Part shown: piece by piece, positions 43,461 to 55,900 of the stretch
Numbering within the stretch: position 1 is the stretch's first letter
Layout: each line of letters opens with the position of its first letter
DNA from: Merluccius polli
Taxonomy: Eukaryota; Chordata; Actinopteri; Gadiformes; Merlucciidae
Length of the DNA: 64,000 nt
Reading direction: 5' to 3'
Assembly (NCBI GenBank): GCA_030340625.1
Contig: JAOPHQ010002327.1
Location: 20,001 to 84,000 of the forward strand
Notes under the pieces: model-generated
Told to the model about the DNA's origin: nothing
What the model saw: the letters and a program-made list of their open reading frames with translations, nothing else
Database searches by the model: none
Position numbers and translations under genes: made by a program

Positions 43461-44045
43461 AAAGGGGAACAACGCCGATTTTCAAACCGGCGTTGTATCG
43501 TGACAAAGAGGAGGAAAGGTAAACATTGTTCATTTGCATACGCTACCCACAAAGTTCCCCTTTGATGACCTGTATCTCAATTCACTGGCAGTTGCTAAAT
43601 GGTAAAATAGCAAAGGGTTTAGAGTGGTCAAAGCCAGTTATAGGATCTGGAAGAAAAGCAATCCATCATGCGGAATGACAACCGAAAAAATACAAAATAT
43701 CCTGTTGCCATTAACAATATGGCTGAGTTCCACTGTAAACGTACAGTAGGCTCTGGAGCAGATCTTTGGGACCATGGCCAGAAGGGAACAACCTGTTCGT
43801 GGAGACCCAGACCAGATGGTGGACAATATGTTTATGGGCTATAATGAGCCATGTGTCATATGCCAGATTAAAGGCACGAGGGGAGTTTCGGTTTGTTATG
43901 ACCAACGCAAAGTGGCCCCCGCATTGCCGGACAAAATGTCGCCGTTTCAGACAATAACTTGCGTCGGCGAGGATAATAAAAATAGATGAAAGAAAACAAT
44001 GCACACAGTGTGTTTTTCACAGTGACTTTCATATACACAATTTTT

Positions 44046-44051
44046 TTTATT
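44046..44051 (-). terminator. Candidate kit polyadenylation signal (AATAAA)
   Basis: First AATAAA I found on the minus strand after the kit stop codon, about 2.9 kb downstream. If used, the 3' UTR would include CA, poly(G) and TA repeats; a nonconsensus signal closer to the stop is equally possible. Confidence 0.35.
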
Positions 44052-44509
44052 TACATTGACGTTTGAAATAGCATTACACGGTAAGATTTACACATTCATA
44101 ATACTACAGCTTCCAGTTTAATAAATACGCAGCGGAAAAACAAACAAAACAAAAAAGTACACATAACAACCTCCGAGGCCGGCGGGGCTTCGGGCTGAGA
44201 GTCTGAAGCGTAAGAGTTTTAGACGGCTAGGTTCTGCGGAGAGACCCCCGGGGTGGACATTAAGTGCTGATTAATGTCCTCCCACCCGAACCAACCGCCG
44301 AGCCCAAGGCTGTTACCAACTCTGTGAGAACGTGGGTGTCAAGCTTTTGTTTGCACAGCGTCGCCATGGACCTTGCCAAGCGAGTAGGTTTTTAATTTTT
44401 TTTAATTTTTGCTTTTGTTTTTACAATATCCTTCAGCGATGTCCCCAAATGTCTCGTTCGTTTGAAGTTGCCACGGCGACGGGAAACGTGAAAACCGCTG
44501 TCGGGTTTC

Positions 44510-44560
44510 TTCTTTTCGCGCGCGTTCGTACGTTCGTTCGTACGTTCGTTCGTTCTGCGT
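44510..44560. repeat. CGTTCGTA repeats
   Basis: Tandem CGTTCGTACGTTCGTT, CpG-rich, in the possible kit 3' UTR. Confidence 0.85.
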
Positions 44561-44784
44561 GCAAAGTGGCGCGCGCAAACAAACGGGCGTTTTGCGCGCG
44601 CGTGAATGTACCGCATGTCTCCGTGGAGACGAAACATCTCGAGTGTGTGACACGTTAAACATGACTTACTTTACAACATGAGCTTGTACATATTTACACA
44701 AAAACGCCAGGACGTCTAGCCTACACCATTTGGTGACCTTTAGTGGCACAACATTTTTTCTTATTGTCTGCACCGGAGCAAACA

Positions 44785-44806
44785 CAAACACACACACACA
44801 CACATG

Positions 44807-44839
<33 letters not shown>

Positions 44840-45042
44840 ACACATGCACACACGCACACACACACACACACACACACATGCACACACACACACACGCACA
44901 CACATACACTCACAGTCCTGGTGCTCTTGATAACAGCACAGCAGTCTGCGTGGGTGGGCGGCGGTTGGGGGTGGGGGGGGGGGGGGGGGTGGAGGGAAGG
45001 GGGGGGGGGGGGTGGAGGGAAGGGGGGGGGGGGGGGGGGGGT
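44785..45042. repeat. (CA)n, then G-run cluster
   Basis: (CA)n at 44785-44915; GGGGGTGGAGGGAAGG-type units with four G runs at 44970-45042. On the kit-sense strand these are C-rich. Confidence 0.9.
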
Positions 45043-45894
45043 TCCCTGGTCCTGATCCAGTACTGACTCTGGTCTCCAGGTGTTGCTGCGTCCCGTCCCT
45101 GGAACCGGACACAGCTGGGTGGGAAGAATAGCGGAGCCGCTGGGGGGGTGGAAGGGGGCTCCTGGCCGGGGGAACCAGGAGATGACCTACATGCTTGTGA
45201 GACACGAGCACAGGAAGTCCTCTCAACTCTCCCCGTTGTTTAGCCACCGGCCTCACAATCAAGCCGTCCAGGAGCACTTCGACCCTAATCTAATCGACTG
45301 GCTGTGCTCCGGGAAGGCAATACAACACCGATCCATATGGTAGCAACGAAAGGAAGCGCGTACAAAGTCCTCCAGGTCCAAGACTAACCTGCCCAACCCT
45401 GAATTAAAAGCCCCAGGCCCCCACACCAAATGGATCGCTGCAGTTTCTCCTTGGCTGATTGGTGGCATGTGAGGTCATCTGGCACCAATTTGAGCCAATC
45501 GAAAGAAAAACGCATTACAACCCATGTGACCAGAGGTGGTGCTGTTCCTGCGGGTTTGATTCTAGCGTTTTCGGCGGCGGCGGAGCGAAAGGTTCGTACC
45601 TGTCTCATGGCTGTAAACAAAGATAATGTACTAAGACCTACAGCAGGGGTCCTTCCACTTATGTACACATTTACAGAACAAACTTTCCAGCAGCCCGGCG
45701 GACATAACAGGAAACCGCTCACTTCAGTGGCCTATCGCAACAGGAAAATAGACAAGCTAGTTATGCTCACGTGTTTATCTTAGCTTTTTTTTCCTTTTCT
45801 TCGTAAGAATGGGAAAAAAATCTGCTGTCACCAAGTTCACGAGTCATTGCAACCACCACTATAATTTCTAAAAGATATCTATATATCTATATAG

Positions 45895-45909
45895 ATACCT
45901 ATATAGATA

Positions 45910-45990
<81 letters not shown>
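45895..45990. repeat. (TA)n microsatellite
   Basis: TA dinucleotides, about 38 units, bordered by CTATATAGATAC copies. Confidence 0.95.
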
Positions 45991-45998
<8 letters not shown>

Positions 45999-46385
45999 TT
46001 ATGTACATGTATACACCGAGAAAACCAAGCTTAAAGTACCTCAACCAATGAGCCAACCTGATGGAGTGAAATCCCTGGTAACTCTGGCTGTGTATGTACA
46101 GTATATTCATGGCTTGACCACCAGGGATTAAAAGGTAAAATAATGGTATGAACTGGTATGAACTGGTTTCCCTATTAGTCGTTTCTCTATCATGTGTCTT
46201 TAAGTTTTCTAACAAAGCTTGCACCACATGCAAGCTAAAGCTTATTTAACAGGGATCACAATAGTTTGAATTTCAATTAGCCCCGCCCCATCTAAGACTT
46301 GTTTCTTCTTATAACCTCTGACCTTAACAGGTGAAAATAATACTGACAGAGAAACAGTTTGAATGACAAAATAAAAGCTGTTTCC

Positions 46386-46425
<40 letters not shown>

Positions 46426-46992
46426 TTTAGCGTGTTTCTGTGTGTTTGTTTGCTTGTGTCTGCTAATATGTCTATTTGCCCGCGTGTATGTGAAATAATA
46501 TCACCATAAGTGCCTCCAGTGCCTATCACAACCATCCTCCAACCGATAAAAAATTAAAATGCTACATAAATTCTCTTGAAAGCAACAGAAAGAAAAATAA
46601 TCAAACAGAAAAGTGAAAAAGAAATACTCCAGTAATAAATTGTTTCGAACAAAATAAAAAGGTTCATGAAATGTGGTAGGAAAAAAACTGAACGGATGAA
46701 AAGTAAGTTTGACTAACAGTTTTGTGTACTTAAAAAAAAGTGGATCTCCCGCTCATAATCCAGCTGTCAAGTCATCCCCAACGGGCCGGGGGAGCATAAG
46801 TCCAAGATCCACTTAACCAATAGGCAGTGAGAGGGCTCCTCTCTTGTATGCATACTCATATATCTCTTTTTTAGTTTTTCTCAATTTTGTCCAGAACAAC
46901 CGGACAGTTAAATTGTACAAGGTTTTGGGGGTTGGTTTTGTGTTTTTTTTTCATACAGGCACTTCATGGGCTGCCTATACTGGGTGGGGCCC

Positions 46993-49900
46993 TCACACCC
47001 GGTGCGCCCTTAGGCTCATCCCCTCCAGGAAGACCTCGTCGTGGGCCAGTAGCGGCTGGCTGTGGGTGCCAGGAACGCCGGGGTTAGGATAGCGAAGCGG
47101 TGCATTCTGGGTCGTCGGGTCCTCCCTGGCCCCGGCTGTCCCTGGGATCCTCGAGTTAAAGTTCAGATAGATCTAAAAAAAAGCAAAAGCAAAATGAAGT
47201 TAAGTTGCAGGACAGGGAATATTTGTTGTTCATTAAAGTTGTGCAGTGTGTGTGTGGTTGATTGTTGGTTCAAGCAGCCTCACCTGGCCTGGCTGAGTCA
47301 CACTGATTAGCCTCTGGGGATGGGTGAGGCTGTCAAGACTCTCCACACAGGATAAACCAGCTATCACCCACACACACTCAGTGGGTGATGGCTGGTTTAT
47401 CCTGTGTGCCATGATTGCTCATGCACCACAGGTGTACTGCCTCACAGCCCCATAGTCTAATTAGTCTGGCTATGCTGCTTAAACATCAACCACACTCACT
47501 CAACAATAGTTTTTATAATATTTTATATATTATCGGTATATATATATATATTTACTTATATTTAAATTTATTTTATATACATTTTCCTTCTGAATGTGTT
47601 TTACAGGTACTCAAACCGAGAGCCGGCCAGTCACTGTGAGAACAGAGAGGTTGTTTACGTCTTTTAAACAGGCTTTTAACCGAGTCATTAAAATAGTGTC
47701 TTTTACCTCCAGTTGCTAAAGTCAGTAAGGAGCGGGTTGGGGGATGGGCATCTCATCAATTATTCGACAGGGTTTAAGAAGGACCTGTACGTTTTTTACT
47801 GGACCTCCAGAGGTGGACCTACTGGTTTGAGATCCACCTACTGGTTTTAATGGACCTACATGCTTTGAGGTGGACCTACTGGTTTGAGATAGACCTACTG
47901 GTTTGAGATAGGACTACTGGTTTGAGATAGGACTCCTGATTTGAGATAGTCCTACTGGTTTGAGATATAACTACTGGTTTGAGATATAACTACTGGTTTG
48001 AGATAGGACTACTGGTTTGAGGTAGGACTACTGGTTTGAGATAGTTCAACTGGTTTGAGAGAGAACTGCTGGTCTGAGGTGGACCTACGTGTTTTGTGGT
48101 GTCTGACAGCTGCTGCTCGATTCTCTCCACCACCTTCCGGAAGGGGGGTCTCTGACAGGGGTCTGCATCCCAGCAGGACCTCATGATCTGGTACCTGGGA
48201 ATAAAACAGAGATTATAATCTGAAATCATGAATTTATAATCTGATACCGGGAATAAAACAGACAGGGTCTGAGATTATATCATTAAATGATAATATTATA
48301 ATATTACGGTATAATAACCAGTAGGATCTGGAATTCTAATCTGGTAGTGGAAATACTGGTCCGAGATGATAATCTGGTACATGAACAGACACAAAAGGGT
48401 CCGAGATGATAATCTGGTATGTGAACAGACACAAAAGGGTCCGAGATGATAATCTGGTATGTGAATAAACATAAAAGGGTCCGAGATGATAATCTGGTAT
48501 GTGAATAAACACAAAAGGGTCCGAGATGATAATCTGGTACGTGAATAAACACGGTATGTTCCTCAGGTTAAAACAGTGACCGGCAGGAGTGTCCCACAGA
48601 CAGTTATTTTGTCCCCCCACAAACAAACAAACAAACAAACTACTATCTCTAACTTACATTTCGCTGGGGGCAAACTCAGGGGCGTCCATTCTGTAGCCTT
48701 CCTTAATCTGCTTGTAAAACTTGGAGTCCACAGGCATTCCTGGGTATGGGCTGTTTCCTGTGGGACGGAGAGTATGGTTAGGCAGGGCCCAGAGAGACAC
48801 ACACACACGCACACGCACACGCACACATACACTCAACAGTACAAGAAAACACTTAAAAACTAAAAAAACTAAAACAAAACACATTGTGTTTTTCTCTCTC
48901 GCCCCCCATTGTTCTCTCTAATTTACTCATCACCCAGGCAGTTCAGGTTTCATGTCATGAGTGCACTAATTACAAGGCGGCCTGTATGTGTGTGTGTGTG
49001 TGTGTGTACGTAATAGCGGTGCACGCATAGACACATGCATCCACACGCTCCAGGTGAGCCAACGCACCGAGAGAGAAGATCTCCCACAGCAGGATGCCGT
49101 AGGACCACACGTCGCTCTCGAAGGTGTACACACACTCGAAGATGCTCTCCAACGACATCCACTTCACCGGCAGACGAGCCTACAACAACAACAACAACAA
49201 CAACAGTGTTTATCTCTCAAGCAAACAACTTTTATACGATAAGGGGCCTTTTCCATACTAGCAAGGACAGGGATAAGGATAGAGTGACAGATAGAGCTGA
49301 TAAATAATGATACATGACAATAGATTGATCGCTAGATAATATAGATAATAATAGATTGCTAGGTAGATATTAGATAATAGATGATACAAATAGATGTATA
49401 GATAGATAATAGGATAATAGATGATAATAGATTGATAGCTATAATAGATAACTGATGATAATAATAGATTGATTGATCTTTGGTACAGATAAGCTGACAC
49501 ACACAGTTCCTACAGCATTAAAGCAACAACGTAAACAGTAGCAGACCGCTCTGCTGACAGGCTCGTCTATGAAAGGCGGAGTTGAGCCGCTCCAGAGCAC
49601 ATTCCTGATCCCTCGCCAGACCAGATATATAATCGCCAGGGGGTCTGATTCATTATCTTCAGGTCTGGAGGTGGTGCTAACCTAGCATGTATAAATATGT
49701 TCAACTGGTGCCATAACCATGCCTGGATAAACTATGGCATCACACACCGATACTGAGCCATATCCAGAGCCATACCAAACAGAAGAAATTAAATGAATAT
49801 TGCCTTTTTTAACCTATTCAACAAAGTATCCCAAAACATGCTCGTAAATATGTCTTTTTGTTATCTAGCTGTAGCGCTGATCCTGATGGACAAACCGCAG

Positions 49901-52900
49901 CCTTACATTGCCTTTGACCACGTAGTTGGAGTCGGTGGTGATGTCCCGGGCCAGACCGAAGTCACAGATCTTGGCTACTCTCCCCTGGGTCAGCAGAATA
50001 TTCCTGGCTGCTAGGTCCCTGTGAATACACTAAACGCAGACACAAACAGACACAAACAAACAGGATTCACTTCATAAATAACGACGACCTTGGGCAAACC
50101 CATTTTCACGATAAACAACTGATACAGTATCTGCAGCACAAAAGACGCCTGTGATACAGTTACAAACTGACCGCGGAGGCTGCAGACCGCCGCCACAGCC
50201 GATCCATTTTTCAGCGGCCTCGGATGTCATTACGAGTGCATGTAACACCATCTGTGGCTGCGTGGCAATAGGCTGATGAATGAGCGGCTGCACTCATGGC
50301 CGTTCAACAAAGCCCAGTCTGTGTTTAGCAAATGAGCTGATCGTGACGCATCGATTTCCCCCCCTGATCTTCAATGATTATCACGCTTAAACAATACCAT
50401 CTTCCGAGTGAGTCTTTCCCAAATTTCCCGCCTGGGATCAATTAGGTATTATCTTATGTTATCTGTTCAGTTGCCAAGGCGTCCAACTTTATTGAACTTT
50501 ACCAACTTGTGACGTGTGATTAAAATAAAATAAAAACGTCTCGCTCACGTTTTTGGAGGCGAGGAAGTCCATCCCCTTGGCGACCTGGTAGGAGAAGCTG
50601 AGCAGGTCTTCTGTGTCGAGGCTCAGACCGTCCTCCTGCAGCATCTGAGTGGTCACGTCGTCGTCACTGTTGGACCCGCCTGAGGGACGGCAGGACACCG
50701 CATTAGATGACTTGAGGTGGTGTTAAAGTGTTCAGGGTGGTGTTGACGGGTGGTATTTTCAATAGTAAAGAGTTGATCACCATAGACCTGATCTAGTGGG
50801 CAAGCAGTCTAGTGGGTAGGGAGTTTGACTGCCAGCCAAAAGGTTCTGGGTTCGAACCCCACATGTCCGCAGTCTACCTGTAGGCGTTCCTTGAGCCCTA
50901 ACCCCTACCTGCTCCTTAATGACCTGTCTCTGTATTCACTGTCTAACCCCTACCTGCTCCTTAATGACCTGTCTCTGTATTCACTGTCTAACCCCTGCCT
51001 GCTCCTTAATGACCTGTCTCTGTATTCACTGTCTAACCCCTACCTGCTCCTTAATGACCTGTCTCTGTATTCACTGTCTAACCCCTACCTGCTCCTTAAT
51101 GACCTGTCTCTGTATTCACTGTCTAACACCTACCTGCTCCTTAATGACCTGTCTCTGTATCCACTGTCTAACCCCTACCTGCTCCTTAATGACCTGTCTC
51201 TGTACTGCCTAACCCCTACCTGCTCCTTAATGACCTACAATTCACAGTCCAAGCATCTGCTAAATGATGTTGGTGATAAATGGGAAATTGCAACCACCAG
51301 TTTGCCCTGCCCTGCTGGGACACCGCTACACTATAACCCTGAGATTCACACGCTACACATACAGTAATTATGACAGAGAGACAAGACATAATTATATATA
51401 TATATATATGTCACATTATGTCTTGTATATACATATATATATGCCTCTGACATATAACTACTTTGCCTGTGAGTTTTTAAGTCGTGTGTATGGACTGAGT
51501 AACCTGCAAATGAATTACCCTTCAGGAATCAATAAAGGTATCTGAATCTGAATCCAAATGATGAATAAATGGTTGTGTGTGTGTGTGTGTGTGTGTGAGA
51601 AGGGGTGGGTGGTGGCGCTTGCCTTTGCGTAGCGAGCGCCTCCTCTCGGACGAGGAGGTGCAGGGCGAGGGGCCAGCACCAGAAGGATTCATCACCATGT
51701 AGCCGTTCCTGCCGTCGCTGCGCAGAGAGAAGAGCAGCCGGGGGATGAGACACAAGCCTCAGACACTCCCACCATCCTTCTGCCCGCTGCTGCTCGTTCG
51801 CCTGCTGCGTCCATCGCTCCTTTCCCCCTTCCTCTGTCTATCTCCCTACCGTACTCAATCTGTCCTTTCCTAACTCCTCTCTCTATCTCCTCCCTATCGT
51901 ACTCGATCTCTCCTTCCCTCCCTCCTCTCCCTATCTCAATCTCTCCTTTCCTCCCTTCTCTCTATCTGCTCCCTATCGTACTCAAGCTCTCATTTCCTCC
52001 CTCCTCTCTCCCTCCTATACTCATTCCTCCTTTCCTCCATCCAGTTCTCATCTTTTTTTTCCTCCATTCTCTCTTTATATCTCTCTTTGTCCATCTCTTT
52101 CACATCAAATCACCTCCACCTCCTACTACACTGAATCTCTCTCCCCTCTCTTAATTGTTGGCTCCCTACTCATCTCATCTCACTCATCTCTCCTTTCCCT
52201 CTTTCTATCTCCCTCCCAAACTCAGTCTCTCTCTCCCATCTGTACACAATACATACACAATCTCCCCAATTGCGATCTCATTTCCTCCATCCTCTCTCTA
52301 TCTCCCTCATCTTTGTCGCTATCCCCCTTCCATACCCAAACTCTCATTTCCTTCTTTCTTTTCCCTTTCTCTTCGTCTCTATCCTCCCTTGTTTTTCTTT
52401 ATTTTTTCTCCAAACCTCTCTCCCTCTTTCTTTTCCTCTCACCCATCCTCTCTTATGGTCTGTCTCTAGTTCCCTTCCTTTGTTTTCCTCTCTCTCTCTC
52501 TGTGTCTATCTCTCTCCCTCTCTCCCTCTCTCTCTCTCTCTCTCTCTAGTTAAGGGACATCCGGTCCATTCTGTCATTTAGAAAGAGGAGCACTGTTTGC
52601 TGTGTTTTTTTTTAACATGCCCTGCTATGTTCCCCTGCTAACGCAAGCTGTTAGCGCGTGAAAAACCTGGACTCCTGTTCTGCCGCTTCTCCCAACGGGT
52701 GCAACAAAACCCCCGTACGGATATCGTATATCGGCGCGATCTGGCACAACCAGGATGTCGTTAAGTATCACACTGTGCCACTATTGCAGCGGATCACTTT
52801 TGTTACGAGTCCGGTTTTCTTCCACTGATTCATTTAGAGAGGAAAAGATCTGTGGTTGGATCGGATTGAAGGAATTACGAGGTTCCCTCATGAATCCACT

Positions 52901-55900
52901 CTACACTGAATGAATGTGTTTTATGGGCTTGTGTGTCGTTCTGGACAGGGCAGTGACGAGAGACAGGACAGCGGGTTGAAGAAGGGAAGGAATAACATGT
53001 AGCATAGGACCACAGGTTGAAATCGAACCCGGGTCATTACAAGGCGTGTCGCCTACATTCTCGGTGTATTGTACCGTAAGTGAACGTTATATAAAGTCAC
53101 ATTAAGTCAGAGCAGTTCAAACCGATACCTGCCGAACCAATCTAAATAAACACACGGTAATACTACAAACCATAACTTCTTCTGCACATACTAAACTCTA
53201 CCGACCTGCCAGGGTTACTGTGCCGAAGGATGTTTCTGTAGTAGCAGTCGTCCTCCATCTTGGAGCAGAAGAACGACTCCCTCTTCCTCCGCAGGAAGTT
53301 CAGCAGGTCCCCGAAGCAGCAGAACTCAGTAATCACCAGCGTCGGCCCTGCGGACCAACCACACGCCATTTTAGCCACCATGCCAAAGCACACAGCGTTT
53401 ATTGGGCCCAAAGGTTCTGGGTTTAAACCCTGATGTCTGAAGTCTACATGTAGGCGTCCTTGAGCAAGATGCCCTAACCCCTGTCCGAAATAAAACTATT
53501 CAAATGACATTTAAAATATATATTCAATACTTTTAAAATATGCATGTCTTGTTCTGTGTCAGAATATTGTGTATTCCAAATTTGACCACCCTCATGGTGG
53601 GTGGATTATATGAAAAACCCATGTGTTCAAAATAGCTTTAATTGTTTAAAGCATTTTACAACTTTTCTGGTGCTATTATCTTAAAACTTAAAACTCAAAA
53701 ACTTGTTCTGCAAATTGTCTTTGTGAATCTGGAAAAGTGCTGTACAAACAAAATATATTACCATTATCATTGAAAACTTAACTTTCAAACTTTGTATCTA
53801 AATATAAAAATCTGAAAATCTCACACCCTTAACAAATTGCTTCAACTTTATCGGCTTAATCCAACACCTAAATGTCTCCATTCAGTCAGCTGACTCCTCA
53901 CCTCCAACGGTGCAGGCTCCCAAAAGGTTGACGATGTTCATGTGGTTTCCAAGGTAACTGAGAACTTTGAGCTCAGACATCAGTGCCTCTTTCTCTGTGG
54001 CGTGGGCACTCGCTGCAGGAGGGGTGAAAGGGTGAAAGACACCATGTGACAACATCAAGGGTCTGATTACAAATTTACGATTTACGCATGGTTCTAGACT
54101 ACAGTCACTACAGGGTTGTTAAAATATTTCTGATCCAGCAGAAACATGCACCCTATCCATTAAAATGTCCATTAAAATGCCAGGTGTCTGCTTTTTACAC
54201 TGCGGGCGAAGTTGTTCTGGCAAAGTTGTGATAAAGCATGCATTCCTGTGCTGTCGCAGCTCACACAGAAGACGTTTATTTAGCCAAACAGGATCTAGTC
54301 AAACAACCGCCATTTAAATGATGTTTTCTCTGCCCAGTCGTGTGTGTTTTTCTTCCACCTACGTTTGAGCATTTTCACAGCGACGGTCATGACCGAGTCG
54401 GCCTTGGACAGTCCGTACGCCGTGGCTTCCACCACCTTCCCGAATGCCCCCGATCCCAGCGTTTTCCCTGCAGACAAGAACAACACCCACAGACGGTTAC
54501 TCTCCCGGTGGATAACCCCGGCTCCCCCCAAGTGGGCTGGCTTGATGCCAGGCCTGGGCGCTCCACAACTGGGAGGGCTGAGCCAAGCCTCTGTCCCCTG
54601 AGGGCTGTGCTCACTCCAGGACATGCCAGATCCTGTTTGAAGGTGGTTGGTTGGAAACACACCAACCACAAAATACCCTGTTTGCTTTTAGGGCGTGGGG
54701 CTTGATTAATTTAACCCAGGGAAGCCGGGTTCCCAATGCGTTACCGATGATGACCCGTACACGACACATCGTTTGACAGAGGCTTTCAATCAGTGAGGAA
54801 GACTAAAGACAGGGCATCGCTCTGACAGGCGCCATACTTTAAATACCTGCACACACTCCCTAGACAGATAGAGATAAAACGGTGACCAACGACCTGTTTT
54901 TTCGTTTGCAGCTGCGATACAAAGATGTTCACTTGAAAGTGGCAGTTGTGGCAAAATCTGACAATACTTTTGAATAACGGACGAGATGGGGGTACCAACC
55001 GAATCGCAGCTTGTCTCTGGGAAACTCCCACTGGTGGTCATACGGCAGCTGGGTGGGGTCAATATACACATAGTTGTTCCCGTGGATGCCCTCGATGACC
55101 TTCCACTGGATCTGGTATTTGGGTTTCTGGCGTGAAAACACAGGACACAAGGACCAAGTAAATTCGAGGAGGGAACACAACAGAGAAAGTGACAACAACC
55201 ACAACGACGAGGTGAACTCCACATGCGTCTCTCCTTGAACTGTCATTGCTTGTTGACAGACAGATGAAATATCGGCGCTTTCCATGGCCCGTTCTAAATC
55301 AATATTTGTCGAAAGAGACATGGATGGATTAGAAGATGGATCCCGTACCTGCAGGTACTTGTAGGAAAGCACAACAAGCACCAGGCACAGGACGGTGGCG
55401 GCCGACACCGAGCCAATGAGCAGGGGCGTGAAGAGTGCGTGCGCGACCCTCCTCTCTGCAGTCAGATACATGGGGGGGTGGGGGGGGGGGGGGGGAGATT
55501 CATTACAGTTCAGAAAACGACTACACAAAATGCAGGACATAATAAAACAAGTCCAACAATACAAGGCAATAACAGAAATCTCAACATGGTTTTCTGGTTT
55601 CCCTTTCTCAACGCCATTTGGAATCGCATTTTGTCAGGGTTGAGATAACTCAACGAGTGTGCCGATAAGTGTTGATTTATGCAATATCCACCACGTAATC
55701 CATTATATCAAGTGCTTTACCGCTTTGTTTCCCCACTTGTTAACCAATTGCTTTTGCACCATACATCGTAAGTAATTGGCTTACGTCCCAGCTGACGAGC
55801 CTTTGTTTCGGCGCGGTTTGCGTGCTGCAGTAATTTGCTGTAATCAGTAGTAGCTTTGTGCGTGAAGATGTTTGTGATGCTGGCTTCTTTTGCCCCTCTG

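Noticed and set aside
43774..43989. 72-codon plus-strand ORF (MARREQPVRGDPDQM...)
   Set aside because: No similarity recognised, overlapping ORFs in other frames, and no exon signals; not reported as a gene.
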